Assembly (NCBI GenBank): GCA_023390635.1
Contig: JAEWCM010000181.1
Location: forward strand, 1 to 18,397
DNA: 18,397 nt
Direction: 5' to 3'
Source: Bacillota bacterium
Lineage (GTDB): Bacteria; Bacillota; Desulfitobacteriia; Desulfitobacteriales; Desulfitobacteriaceae
Shown here: piece after piece, positions 5,954-13,058 of the stretch
Position numbering within the stretch: the stretch's first letter is position 1
Layout of the letters: the number at the start of each line of letters is the position of its first letter
Position numbers and translations under genes: made by a program
The notes under the pieces: generated by a model
Databases searched by the model: none
Told to the model about the DNA's origin: nothing
Seen by the model: the letters and a program-made list of their open reading frames with translations, nothing else

Positions 5954-8170
5954 CTATTTTATGGCGGCTTTTATATATTGGGGAGCATCTGTATAGGGAA
6001 GAAACTTATAGACATATTGATTGGTTCCTTTGATTTTGACGGCTGCCAGATATCCCCCGTCACTCATGAAATAGTCATTGCGAAGAAAGGAGGCCACTTC
6101 GGCAATTTTATTTGCGTCTTTTACTACGTAATCCTTGCCAAAGTCCTTGTTTTCTCCGATAAAGCGGTGGTTGGTTGTCTCCCGGTAGGCGATAAAGTAT
6201 TGGGACATAGGCTTATAGGATCTGCTGATGCCATTAAAGGGGTTATACTTTTGTAAAGTAATACTTTCAATCTCTCCGGTAAACTCAAAACATTGCTCAA
6301 GATGATACTCCTTTAAAAAGTTAAGCGTGTTCCTAAAGCCGGAAGTTACGAAGACAAGAGCGTTTTCCAAATTATAAGCAAAATTGAGACTACTGCTTCC
6401 GTCACTTTGAGTAAACATGATAATGCCCAGAGGGGGCCGATTGGGAAAATAGCGGTCTTCTAAAGATTGGGACGCTATATCTTTGCTAATACACTGAAGA
6501 AATTCTTTCCGCTTTTCAGAGCCTAATTGGAGCATTTGTGGATTAGTATACCAGTTGTTGCTTAAGTAAATCGAACCATATTTATAAGCCCCCGGGGCCC
6601 AATAAAGATCGTTCCCGGTTCCTAATACAGTTTCTTGCATCTTATTTTGGACTGTATCTGTGTTTTCTAAATCCAGCATGGCAGCCAGGGTAGAAAAAGT
6701 CGTGCGATCATAATAACGGATCATGGTGCTGCCGTTTTTCAGGGTATATTTAATGGTGATATCGTAGGGAATGGTTGTATCAGAAAATTTATCCTTAACG
6801 GATAATGACTCTTTGCCTGAGGCAATAATTTCTTTATGCAGAGAGGTGACGATTTCCAAATCCTTTTCTGAGGAGAAATGATAGCTGCTTGTTAGATAAT
6901 AACCTTTACCATCACTGGTGCCGCCGATTTGAGATCCCAGATAGTTTGGCGAACCTACATAAGTCATTTCGGCTTCGGTAATTTGCGCAGGAGAGGGAAT
7001 GCGCAAATTATAACCAAAACCTCCGGTCAGACAAATGGTAATGACAATAAAAATGGTGCCTAAATACAAAGGAAACCTGTAAAATTTCTTCCAAAGACTA
7101 CGAGTAGCAATTAAGTTGAAGATAGCATAGAGAACAGCAAAGGTGACTGCGGCGATGATCATTGCCGCGGTTAAGTTGATTGCTGCGGCCAAGTCCAGGA
7201 CAAGGGCAAAACCGAAAAAAGGCAGGACAAATGTTAGGATATTATTGAGAATAAGGCTTTGGCCGCTTACTCCGGTAATTTCCGCTTTTCGTTTTTCTAA
7301 GATATACATCCCGAAAAGGGCTAAAACGGCAGCGGCAATTATCCAGCCGACGATGAGCCAATGGTTGATAGGCGGGAGCAAGGTACCATCCGTTCGTACA
7401 TAGTTAAGGGAAAAAGAAGCAGAGTCTTTGTAAAAAAATAAAATCGGATTGTAATAAGAAAGGAGACTGACAAAATTAGGAGCAATCTCAGTATTTCCGG
7501 TACTGGGCACAGCTCCGAAAGCATTACCTAAAAGCAGGTGTTTCGCCAAAGCATTGAAACTGAATAAAATCAAGGTGGGAGTGCTGAGGATGATGGTTGT
7601 ATAAGCTGCACTCTCGGTTAAAGTTCCTACCAACGCGCAGACGAGAATGGTTGTGCTGAAGCTGATTAGGCTCAATGCGAAAAATCCTAGAGTAACATGA
7701 ATAAAACAGGGGACGAGCGAAGGACTGTTTCCCAAGGCTGTTAAATTAAGAATCAGACTAATGATGAAGGGGATGACAATAGCGGTTAAGAGCATGACTA
7801 AGCCTATAGCATAGCGAATAAAAAATAATTTTTTGCGGGTGATCCCGAGGGAAAAATAGGCGTTGGCCGATTTGTTTACAAGCATGAAGCGGAAAAGGGC
7901 AAGGCCGACAATTATTCCGTAGAAAATCGTAACAGCATTAATAAGGAAGTTAATGTCTTTATTAAAAAATTGAAATAGTATTTGCTGATGAGTGTACTCA
8001 ATATTAAAAATAGAGCTTTGGGGAATGCCGGCGGTAGACACCGGTATGAGAAGAATGAAAACGATTAAGCCCAGGATCGGAACCGCCAGGTTTTGCTTAA
8101 AAGTGAGTTTGAAGTCATGAAGATAGATGTGCAGAGCAGAAGAAGGATTAGAAGATAGTTTTGACGTCAT
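5954..8170 (-). CDS. ABC transporter permease with large C-terminal ectodomain (YtrC/ABC-2-like)
   Basis: This 738-residue protein has about nine predicted hydrophobic helices (roughly 28-48, 75-97, 120-142, 157-181, 188-208, 270-291, 308-328, 333-355, 366-386), then a ~350-residue non-membrane domain (390-738) that should lie outside the cell. The cytoplasmic stretch LGITRKKLFFIR (~108-119) is typical of ABC-2 type permeases, where it contacts the ATPase. The start ATG overlaps the end of the ATPase gene by 23 nt and has a GAGGAAAAAG site, so translation is coupled. With the ATPase it should form a YtrB-type transporter, which in Bacillota usually acts in envelope stress or peptide handling rather than nutrient import. 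The C-terminal domain resembles extracellular domains in other large clostridial permeases, but I cannot name it with certainty. Substrate unknown. Confidence 0.82.
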   Translation of the reverse strand: MTSKLSSNPSSALHIYLHDFKLTFKQNLAVPILGLIVFILLIPVSTAGIPQSSIFNIEYTHQQILFQFFNKDINFLINAVTIFYGIIVGLALFRFMLVNKSANAYFSLGITRKKLFFIRYAIGLVMLLTAIVIPFIISLILNLTALGNSPSLVPCFIHVTLGFFALSLISFSTTILVCALVGTLTESAAYTTIILSTPTLILFSFNALAKHLLLGNAFGAVPSTGNTEIAPNFVSLLSYYNPILFFYKDSASFSLNYVRTDGTLLPPINHWLIVGWIIAAAVLALFGMYILEKRKAEITGVSGQSLILNNILTFVLPFFGFALVLDLAAAINLTAAMIIAAVTFAVLYAIFNLIATRSLWKKFYRFPLYLGTIFIVITICLTGGFGYNLRIPSPAQITEAEMTYVGSPNYLGSQIGGTSDGKGYYLTSSYHFSSEKDLEIVTSLHKEIIASGKESLSVKDKFSDTTIPYDITIKYTLKNGSTMIRYYDRTTFSTLAAMLDLENTDTVQNKMQETVLGTGNDLYWAPGAYKYGSIYLSNNWYTNPQMLQLGSEKRKEFLQCISKDIASQSLEDRYFPNRPPLGIIMFTQSDGSSSLNFAYNLENALVFVTSGFRNTLNFLKEYHLEQCFEFTGEIESITLQKYNPFNGISRSYKPMSQYFIAYRETTNHRFIGENKDFGKDYVVKDANKIAEVASFLRNDYFMSDGGYLAAVKIKGTNQYVYKFLPYTDAPQYIKAAIK

Positions 8171-9053
8171 AGTCTTTTTCCTCCAAATATTCCAGGAAGA
8201 TTTCTTCCAAACTTAAGGGAAGGGATTCAATTAGGATAGGCTGGAAGGATGACAGTTTAACGCCAACTTCATCTGAGTTTCCGCCCCAGAAAAAAGTGAA
8301 CAGGCGGCCATCTTGGCTAGGCATTTTAAAACCTAACGATAGTAGCTCATCGCTTTTGACAGTTTGAGCAAAAGCGGCCCGGTATTTATGTTGAGTGTGT
8401 TTTATCTCTGCTACAGCTGAAGAAAAGACCAGTTTCCTGTCTTTAATGATGCCGACGTGATCACATATGCCTTCCAATTCTCTTAAATTGTGGGAAGAAA
8501 TGATGACAGTCACCTTTTTCTCCGCCATATACTGGCGCAATATATGGTTCAACATATTGCGTTTAGATAGATCCAGACCGTCAAAGGCCTCGTCAAGCAG
8601 CAAACACTGGGGCATCGTGGATAGTCCCAGCAATAAGGCGGCTTGCCGCTGCATCCCCTTAGAAAAACTGCTGATTCGGGCCTGAGGGTCAAGTCCGAAA
8701 AACTGGGTTAAATTATGAAAGGTTTTATGGCTCCAAGAGGGATAATAGCCTTTATAGAATTTTGCCATGGTTTTTAAACTACTTTGAGTTAAAAAGTAGG
8801 GATCATCCTGGACGAGAAAGATCGTGCGTTTTAATGGCTCGTTTTCAAATACGGGAACTTCATTGATGGTTACTCTTCCTTGATCCGCCTGGTAAATGCC
8901 GGCAATGGTTTTGAGAAGGGTGGTTTTTCCTGCTCCGTTGTAGCCCATCAAGCCATAAATACAGCTATCTTTGATGGTATAAGTCAGGTCTTCGATAGCT
9001 ACAAAGTCATTAAATTTTTTTGTTACATGAGAGATCTCAATCATAGATTTCAC
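8148..9053 (-). CDS. ABC transporter ATP-binding protein (YtrB/CcmA-like)
   Basis: This 301-residue ATPase has Walker A GYNGAGKT (37-44), a Q-loop at VQDD (~81-84), a degenerate signature SFSKGMQRQ (129-137), Walker B LLLDEAFDGLD (151-161) and a switch His (SSHNL, H188). Residues ~215-301 form a C-terminal extension of the kind seen in ABC-2 ATPases. It energises the permease encoded immediately downstream. The start is GTG at 9053, in a GTGTGA context that overlaps the stop of the preceding surface protein gene by 4 nt, which indicates translational coupling; ATG at 9044 is an alternative. Neither has a strong ribosome site. No GntR regulator, a common partner of this class, lies beside it in the window. 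Confidence 0.88.
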   Translation of the reverse strand: MKSMIEISHVTKKFNDFVAIEDLTYTIKDSCIYGLMGYNGAGKTTLLKTIAGIYQADQGRVTINEVPVFENEPLKRTIFLVQDDPYFLTQSSLKTMAKFYKGYYPSWSHKTFHNLTQFFGLDPQARISSFSKGMQRQAALLLGLSTMPQCLLLDEAFDGLDLSKRNMLNHILRQYMAEKKVTVIISSHNLRELEGICDHVGIIKDRKLVFSSAVAEIKHTQHKYRAAFAQTVKSDELLSLGFKMPSQDGRLFTFFWGGNSDEVGVKLSSFQPILIESLPLSLEEIFLEYLEEKDYDVKTIF

Positions 9054-10318
9054 ACTTTCAAATGATGTTTTTTGCTTCTTCTGACTATAAAGACAGTAGT
9101 TGCGGCAATGAGGACGATGATGCCAGTCACCATAAAAATAAAATTGGAACTATTGGATTTAGTAGTGATAGGTGAAGGGGTAAGAAAGTAATCTGAGCAA
9201 TGGGTTATGTCGAAAGCAACATACCCGTTTGCCACTTTCAAATCCTGAGCGATCAGACTGATTTCGTCTGTTTCTTCATTGTAATAATAGAGGTAAAGAG
9301 AACCGTCATTTTGGTAATTCCCTTGAGTGGAAAGGTTAACGGTGGCTTTCCCTGGCAAATCTCCGCTGTGAGCGAAAGAAAAATAGGTCGGATCGGATAT
9401 TTTGGCCATCGATTCAATCCGATCCTGATAATCGGAAGAAAAGTCAATGGTCATGTCAATATCGGCAGGGTTTGTAATGTCTTTTCCTTTGAAGGACCAT
9501 GAGTATAGAATATTTCCGGACGCATCTTTATCTTGGAAGGTCACTGTCCGGCCTGATCCCTTTGCACTTTGCAGTACATCTTTCCCAGTTAAAGTATTGG
9601 GTCTTAGAGGAAACAGATCCACGATGCCATCCGATGTTTTAATGGTACTTCCAGGTTGTGTGGAGGTGCTTGTTTGATTTTCCGAACCAGGGAGAGTGGG
9701 AGAAGATGATGAAGGAGGATTGTTGTTTTGGGCTGCTGTAGACGGAGGAAGCACTTGAACGGTAGAAGGGGAAGTGCTGCTGCCTCCCGAGTTTGCCGGC
9801 GGAGTGGACTGGTTGTTTGATGGAGCGGAAGGAGAAGGGGTAGTAACGGTGACATGAATAACCTGCTCCGGAGAATTGCTGTATTGTCGTAAGGAGCCGT
9901 GAGTGGTAATGGTAGTTGTGCCGGTATTAATCCCTCTGATGGTTAGTACTCCGTTCGCATAACTGGCGGTAGCAATATTAGCATCAGCTGAAGCGGATAT
10001 CACGGTGGCGTAGTAGGTCTGATAATCATATCCATTGCAGGTGCAATCCCCCGTTTCGTTAATGCATTCCGGGCCGCAGGTTTGGGGACATTCGGGCAAT
10101 CCGCAGCTGGGAAGTTCATCCCGGGAAGCTGGATTAAGGGTAGCGGATACGGCAATTGAAGATCCTTTTTCCACGGTGATGTTACTGTTCCCCAGCATCA
10201 GACTTACTGCTCCCCTATCAAAATAGGCAAAGGCGGGAAGGGAAAAGAAGAGGTCAAATAGCATAGAACAGGCAGTAAAGATAAAAGTGAATATCAGTGC
10301 TTTTTTTCTTTTGAACAT
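9050..10318 (-). CDS. Secreted, membrane-anchored Cys-rich surface protein with BIG2-like domain
   Basis: This 422-residue protein has a signal peptide (~1-31, PAFA), an Ig-like BIG2-type domain (~37-159; ANIATASYANGVLTIRGINTGTTTIT), a Ser/Pro/Asn/Thr-rich linker (~160-228), a folded domain (~229-380; LYLYYYNEET, ITHCSDYFLT) and a C-terminal membrane helix (~391-412) followed by RRSKKHH. There is no LPxTG, so it should stay in the membrane facing out. The Ig-like domain carries an unusual insertion with six cysteines (C72, C77, C81, C85, C92, C94), suggesting disulfides or a metal site. The C-terminal domain pattern occurs in many clostridial surface proteins of unknown function. AAGGAGG lies 10 nt before the ATG. 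It is the first gene of a three-gene operon with the ABC ATPase and permease, so it probably works with that transporter. Confidence 0.83.
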   Translation of the reverse strand: MFKRKKALIFTFIFTACSMLFDLFFSLPAFAYFDRGAVSLMLGNSNITVEKGSSIAVSATLNPASRDELPSCGLPECPQTCGPECINETGDCTCNGYDYQTYYATVISASADANIATASYANGVLTIRGINTGTTTITTHGSLRQYSNSPEQVIHVTVTTPSPSAPSNNQSTPPANSGGSSTSPSTVQVLPPSTAAQNNNPPSSSSPTLPGSENQTSTSTQPGSTIKTSDGIVDLFPLRPNTLTGKDVLQSAKGSGRTVTFQDKDASGNILYSWSFKGKDITNPADIDMTIDFSSDYQDRIESMAKISDPTYFSFAHSGDLPGKATVNLSTQGNYQNDGSLYLYYYNEETDEISLIAQDLKVANGYVAFDITHCSDYFLTPSPITTKSNSSNFIFMVTGIIVLIAATTVFIVRRSKKHHLKV

Positions 10319-10345
10319 AAAGATCTCGACCTCCTTAATAAATTA

Positions 10346-10360
10346 TCTGGCTTTGCCAGA
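10346..10360. promoter_or_regulatory. Small hairpin/inverted repeat upstream of the minus-strand operon
   Basis: TCTGGC-TTT-GCCAGA is a perfect 6-bp inverted repeat with a 3-nt loop, 28 nt upstream of the minus-strand start codon at 10318. It could be a short mRNA hairpin in the leader or an operator half-site pair. No T tract follows, so it is not a terminator. Confidence 0.3.
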
Positions 10361-10452
10361 AAGATTATCGTAGTGAGCATTTCATATGATATTGTTGGTG
10401 TTATAGGATAAGTTAGCAGCATGTACAGAGTGTATTGTTTGAAGTTGTTTTG

Positions 10453-10469
10453 TTATATTTGAAATATAA
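10453..10469. promoter_or_regulatory. AT-rich 8-1-8 palindrome, candidate operator between divergent operons
   Basis: TTATATTT-G-AAATATAA is a perfect 17-bp inverted repeat in the 361-nt gap between the divergent operons starting at 10318 (-) and 10680 (+). It shares the ATTT-N-AAAT core with the palindrome at 3729-3743. The position suits a regulator acting on one or both operons. Low complexity makes a chance origin possible. Confidence 0.42.
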
Positions 10470-10517
10470 GATATAGATGGTTAAATCAGTTATAATAAGC
10501 TTCATAGCTCTGTTTTA

Positions 10518-10546
10518 TTGAAAAATAAATCATTAACATGTATCAT
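10518..10546 (+). promoter_or_regulatory. Candidate sigma-A promoter for the metal-type ABC operon
   Basis: TTGAAA (10518-10523), 17 nt, TATCAT (10541-10546): 5/6 matches at each box with ideal spacing, giving a leader of ~127 nt. A weaker second candidate is TTGCTT (10608-10613), 18 nt, TACAAT (10632-10637), much closer to the gene. The rest of 10319-10679 is very AT-rich and shows no gene. Confidence 0.55.
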
Positions 10547-10679
10547 ATAAATATCGGTATAATCGATCATAGCCAACTAGTTAATATATAATATTCTATT
10601 ATATTTTTTGCTTAAATTAAATATAGATTGATACAATTTATTTATATATGGTATTCGAGGGGATAGAGAGGGAGGTAAA

Positions 10680-11495
10680 ATGAATATTAAAAGTAAGTCC
10701 TTGTCAAAAAGATATTTAATACTTAGCTTTGTTTTGGTATGTGCCATGGTTGCATCCGGATGTCAAACTGATAAGAATACTTCTAATCAATTACTCCAGC
10801 CGGGGCAATATACAGTGGAATCTCTTAATGAAGGAACGGATGATTCTCAGAAAGTCATTGTAAAAATTAACTATGAAGAAATGCTGGATGTGGCTAAAGG
10901 AGTGGAAAACGAGTTTAAAATTACTATTTCTGATAAAAAAATAAATAAAGAAAATTATACTGTTGCTGCTGATCAAGCAAATCTGGTGATCACAATAAAA
11001 ATTGAAAATGGAGTCACGGAAGGAAGATTAGCCATCCAAGCCAATCAATCAGACCAAGTGTTAGAGAAAGTGACTGATACGACAAAGAAAAAAACAGCGA
11101 AGTGGAAAAATATTGATTGTCTTATTCCCACCGGTGTCAAATTGGAGACGGTTGCCGCAGTAAACGGTACAAATCAGATTAAAGCCAAGGTGGTAAAGAA
11201 AGTAATAACGACTCAGAAGGTCCGCGGCGTAACATGGCTGAATCTTTCCGATAACGGTGTGATTGTACCGGGAACTTATGATCCTGCCTCTGCTAAGATG
11301 AAGGGAGCAGTTGCAGTTCATGGCCATGAGTTTTTGACCGATAATCAGGAAATGATTGCTCAATCTATTGCCGATATTTTAAACTCTAATTTTAAAGACA
11401 AATACAAGATTACATCTGAAGGTGATGAATTTTCGGTGGAGGCATTAGCGCCAATGGAAGGGGAAACCTTGGATGTGCAAATTTATTTGTATTAA
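10680..11495 (+). CDS. Lipoprotein with two-module HxH ectodomain, related to the LPxTG protein at 3966
   Basis: This 271-residue protein has a lipoprotein signal with a lipobox ending at C28 (MVASGC). The mature part holds module 1 (~56-157) and module 2 (~165-271). These align with residues ~182-288 and ~297-404 of the wall-anchored protein at 3966-5831: LAIQ...L..VT with LAIN...L..VT; LIPTGVK with VVPNGIQ; AKVVKKVI...RG (169-183) with ATVTKKVI...RG; and HGHEFLT (214-220) with HFHMYLT. Module 2 ends with a TA/D..A..I/LA..(L/F)N helix and a beta hairpin. It lacks FN3, FIVAR and wall anchor, so it would sit on the membrane outer face. It is first in the ABC operon, with a strong GGAGG before the ATG. 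A ligand-binding or relay role is inferred; the conserved HxH pair (H214, H216) could be a metal ligand. Confidence 0.85.
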   Translation: MNIKSKSLSKRYLILSFVLVCAMVASGCQTDKNTSNQLLQPGQYTVESLNEGTDDSQKVIVKINYEEMLDVAKGVENEFKITISDKKINKENYTVAADQANLVITIKIENGVTEGRLAIQANQSDQVLEKVTDTTKKKTAKWKNIDCLIPTGVKLETVAAVNGTNQIKAKVVKKVITTQKVRGVTWLNLSDNGVIVPGTYDPASAKMKGAVAVHGHEFLTDNQEMIAQSIADILNSNFKDKYKITSEGDEFSVEALAPMEGETLDVQIYLY

Positions 11496-11533
11496 CAATG
11501 ATAATATTGAATTAAAGCAAGGCGGTGCACATC

Positions 11534-12583
11534 ATGGCAAGGTTCTTGAGAAGAGGGGAAGGAAAAAGGCCAAAATTCACCTCTATACTGCTTATCCTTA
11601 TTGTAGTCTTAATAACTGCGGTTTTAATCTCTTTCATGATTGGTCGCTATAGCATAACACCTCATGAATTTATTAATTTAATAACTGCCCAATTTGGGGG
11701 GGATCATTCCGGTGAAGCTACGATGGCACAAACTGTACTGTTTAAGGTGCGATTTTCACGCGTTATTGGCGCGGTGTTAATAGGGGGGGCACTGGCTCTT
11801 TCCGGGGCAGCTTATCAAGGCTTGTTTAAGAACCCAATGGTTTCTCCGGATATTCTGGGGGCTTCCTCGGGAGCAAGTTTTGGAGCGGCTTTAGCTATTT
11901 TGCTGGGACAAAATGCCCTGGGAACTCAGATTTTTGCCTTTGCTTTCGGATTAGCAGCAGTCTTTTTAGCCTTAGGAGTGAGCAATGCTATCAGCAAAGG
12001 GGAGTCAGGAACGGTGATTGTGCTGGTTCTTACTGGTATGGTGGTATCCAGTCTTTTTTCAGCCCTGGTTTCTATCGCCAAATATGTAGCTGATCCCTAT
12101 AATACTCTTCCCGCCATTACCTTTTGGCTTATGGGCGGATTAAGCTATGTGACAAATCGGGACATTTTAGTAATGCTTGTGCCTTTTTTAGCTGGAGCCA
12201 TTCCTTTAATTCTCCTGCGTTGGAGGCTTAATGTACTGTCTTTTGGTGATGAAGAAGCAAGCTCTTTAGGGATTAATCCCCAAAGGCTAAGAATCATAGC
12301 CATTATTTGTTCGACACTGATGACATCTGCGGCTGTTTCCATTGGAGGAATGATCGGTTGGGTGGGACTCGTGATTCCTCATTTGGCCCGAATGCTGGTG
12401 GGAGCCAATTACAAGGCGGTGATTCCCACAGCTCTGGTGATGGGAAGTATCTTTATGCTGGTAGTGGATGACGTGTCGCGCTGCCTCTTTACTCAGGAAA
12501 TTCCTCTAGGTATTTTAACCGCTATGATTGGAGCTCCGTTTTTCTTATATCTTTTGTCCACGGGAAGGAGAGGTTGGGTATGA
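11534..12583 (+). CDS. FecCD-type ABC importer permease
   Basis: This ~349-residue protein is highly hydrophobic, with about ten membrane helices in the FecCD/BtuC family layout. Family hallmarks are visible: RVIGAVLIGGALALSGAAYQ near residue 75, the NPMVSPDILGASSGASFGAA block (~98-117), FGDEEASSLGINPQRLR in the ATPase-coupling loop, and IGWVGLVIPHLARMLVG. It transports a metal complex (siderophore, haem, corrinoid or, in the MolB branch, molybdate/tungstate) with the binding protein at 13059 and ATPase at 15310. I prefer ATG at 11534 because GGCGGTG lies 6 nt before it; a GTG at 11525 in the same frame falls inside that ribosome site. Its stop overlaps the start of the next gene (ATGA). Confidence 0.92.
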   Translation: MARFLRRGEGKRPKFTSILLILIVVLITAVLISFMIGRYSITPHEFINLITAQFGGDHSGEATMAQTVLFKVRFSRVIGAVLIGGALALSGAAYQGLFKNPMVSPDILGASSGASFGAALAILLGQNALGTQIFAFAFGLAAVFLALGVSNAISKGESGTVIVLVLTGMVVSSLFSALVSIAKYVADPYNTLPAITFWLMGGLSYVTNRDILVMLVPFLAGAIPLILLRWRLNVLSFGDEEASSLGINPQRLRIIAIICSTLMTSAAVSIGGMIGWVGLVIPHLARMLVGANYKAVIPTALVMGSIFMLVVDDVSRCLFTQEIPLGILTAMIGAPFFLYLLSTGRRGWV

Positions 12584-13017
12584 GAAAGAAATTAATTTAT
12601 GGTTTGTTTGCAGGGCTGCTGCTGTTTTTTATGGTGGGATGCGCTACAGAAGGGAAAAGCACTGCCCAATTGACACAAAAAGCTACTTATAAAATTACTT
12701 TAGCGGGAAAGGCAAGCGAACCGGGAGTGCTGAGTTATGCCGGGTATGAAATGAATGTATACAAGGATCAGGCTTCTAATCCATGTGGTGATTGCCCCGA
12801 TCAACCGGTGAGCTTTTTTGTTGGAACGAGTGCAAAAGAGGTGGTGGGAAAATTAGCCGAGGCTACAAAAAAGGCGGACGATCTATGGGATGTCCAGGAA
12901 ACAACAGATTCGTCCATTACCTTGGTGGAAAAAGAGATTGGGACAACGAAAACCCCTGAGAAGCCGAGTGCTCCTGCCGGTCTGGCAGTTGAGGGTGCTT
13001 ACACACCAGCCAGATAA
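12580..13017 (+). CDS. Small lipoprotein with CxxC loop, possible third member of the module-2 family
   Basis: This 145-residue protein has a lipobox ending at C21 (FFMVGC). The start ATG at 12580 overlaps the permease stop (ATGA) and has AGGAG 9 nt upstream; a TTG at 12574 is less likely. The mature sequence has a beta-rich start, a loop with NPCGDCPD, then TSAKEVVGKLAEA and DSSITLVEKE. The last two fall where the 3966 protein has TAADLTKNLATA and DKITITAD, suggesting a diverged copy of module 2. The HxH pair of the other two proteins is not kept (P and S there), while a CxxC appears just before. The C-terminus is a Pro/Ala-rich tail. Acting as an outer-face carrier for the importer is inferred from position. 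No named family recognised. Confidence 0.75.
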   Translation: MRKKLIYGLFAGLLLFFMVGCATEGKSTAQLTQKATYKITLAGKASEPGVLSYAGYEMNVYKDQASNPCGDCPDQPVSFFVGTSAKEVVGKLAEATKKADDLWDVQETTDSSITLVEKEIGTTKTPEKPSAPAGLAVEGAYTPAR

Positions 13018-13058
13018 GTATTCAGAGAAAAATAATCAGAACATAGGGGAAAATGAAG

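Noticed and set aside
5909..6256. 115-codon + strand ORF after the bidirectional terminator
   Set aside because: It is antisense to the 3' end of the ABC permease gene, starts inside the terminator flank with no ribosome site, and has no domain.
10453..10469. Calling the palindrome a ModE, Fur or PerR box outright
   Set aside because: It fits none of these consensus sequences well; only a generic dyad can be supported.
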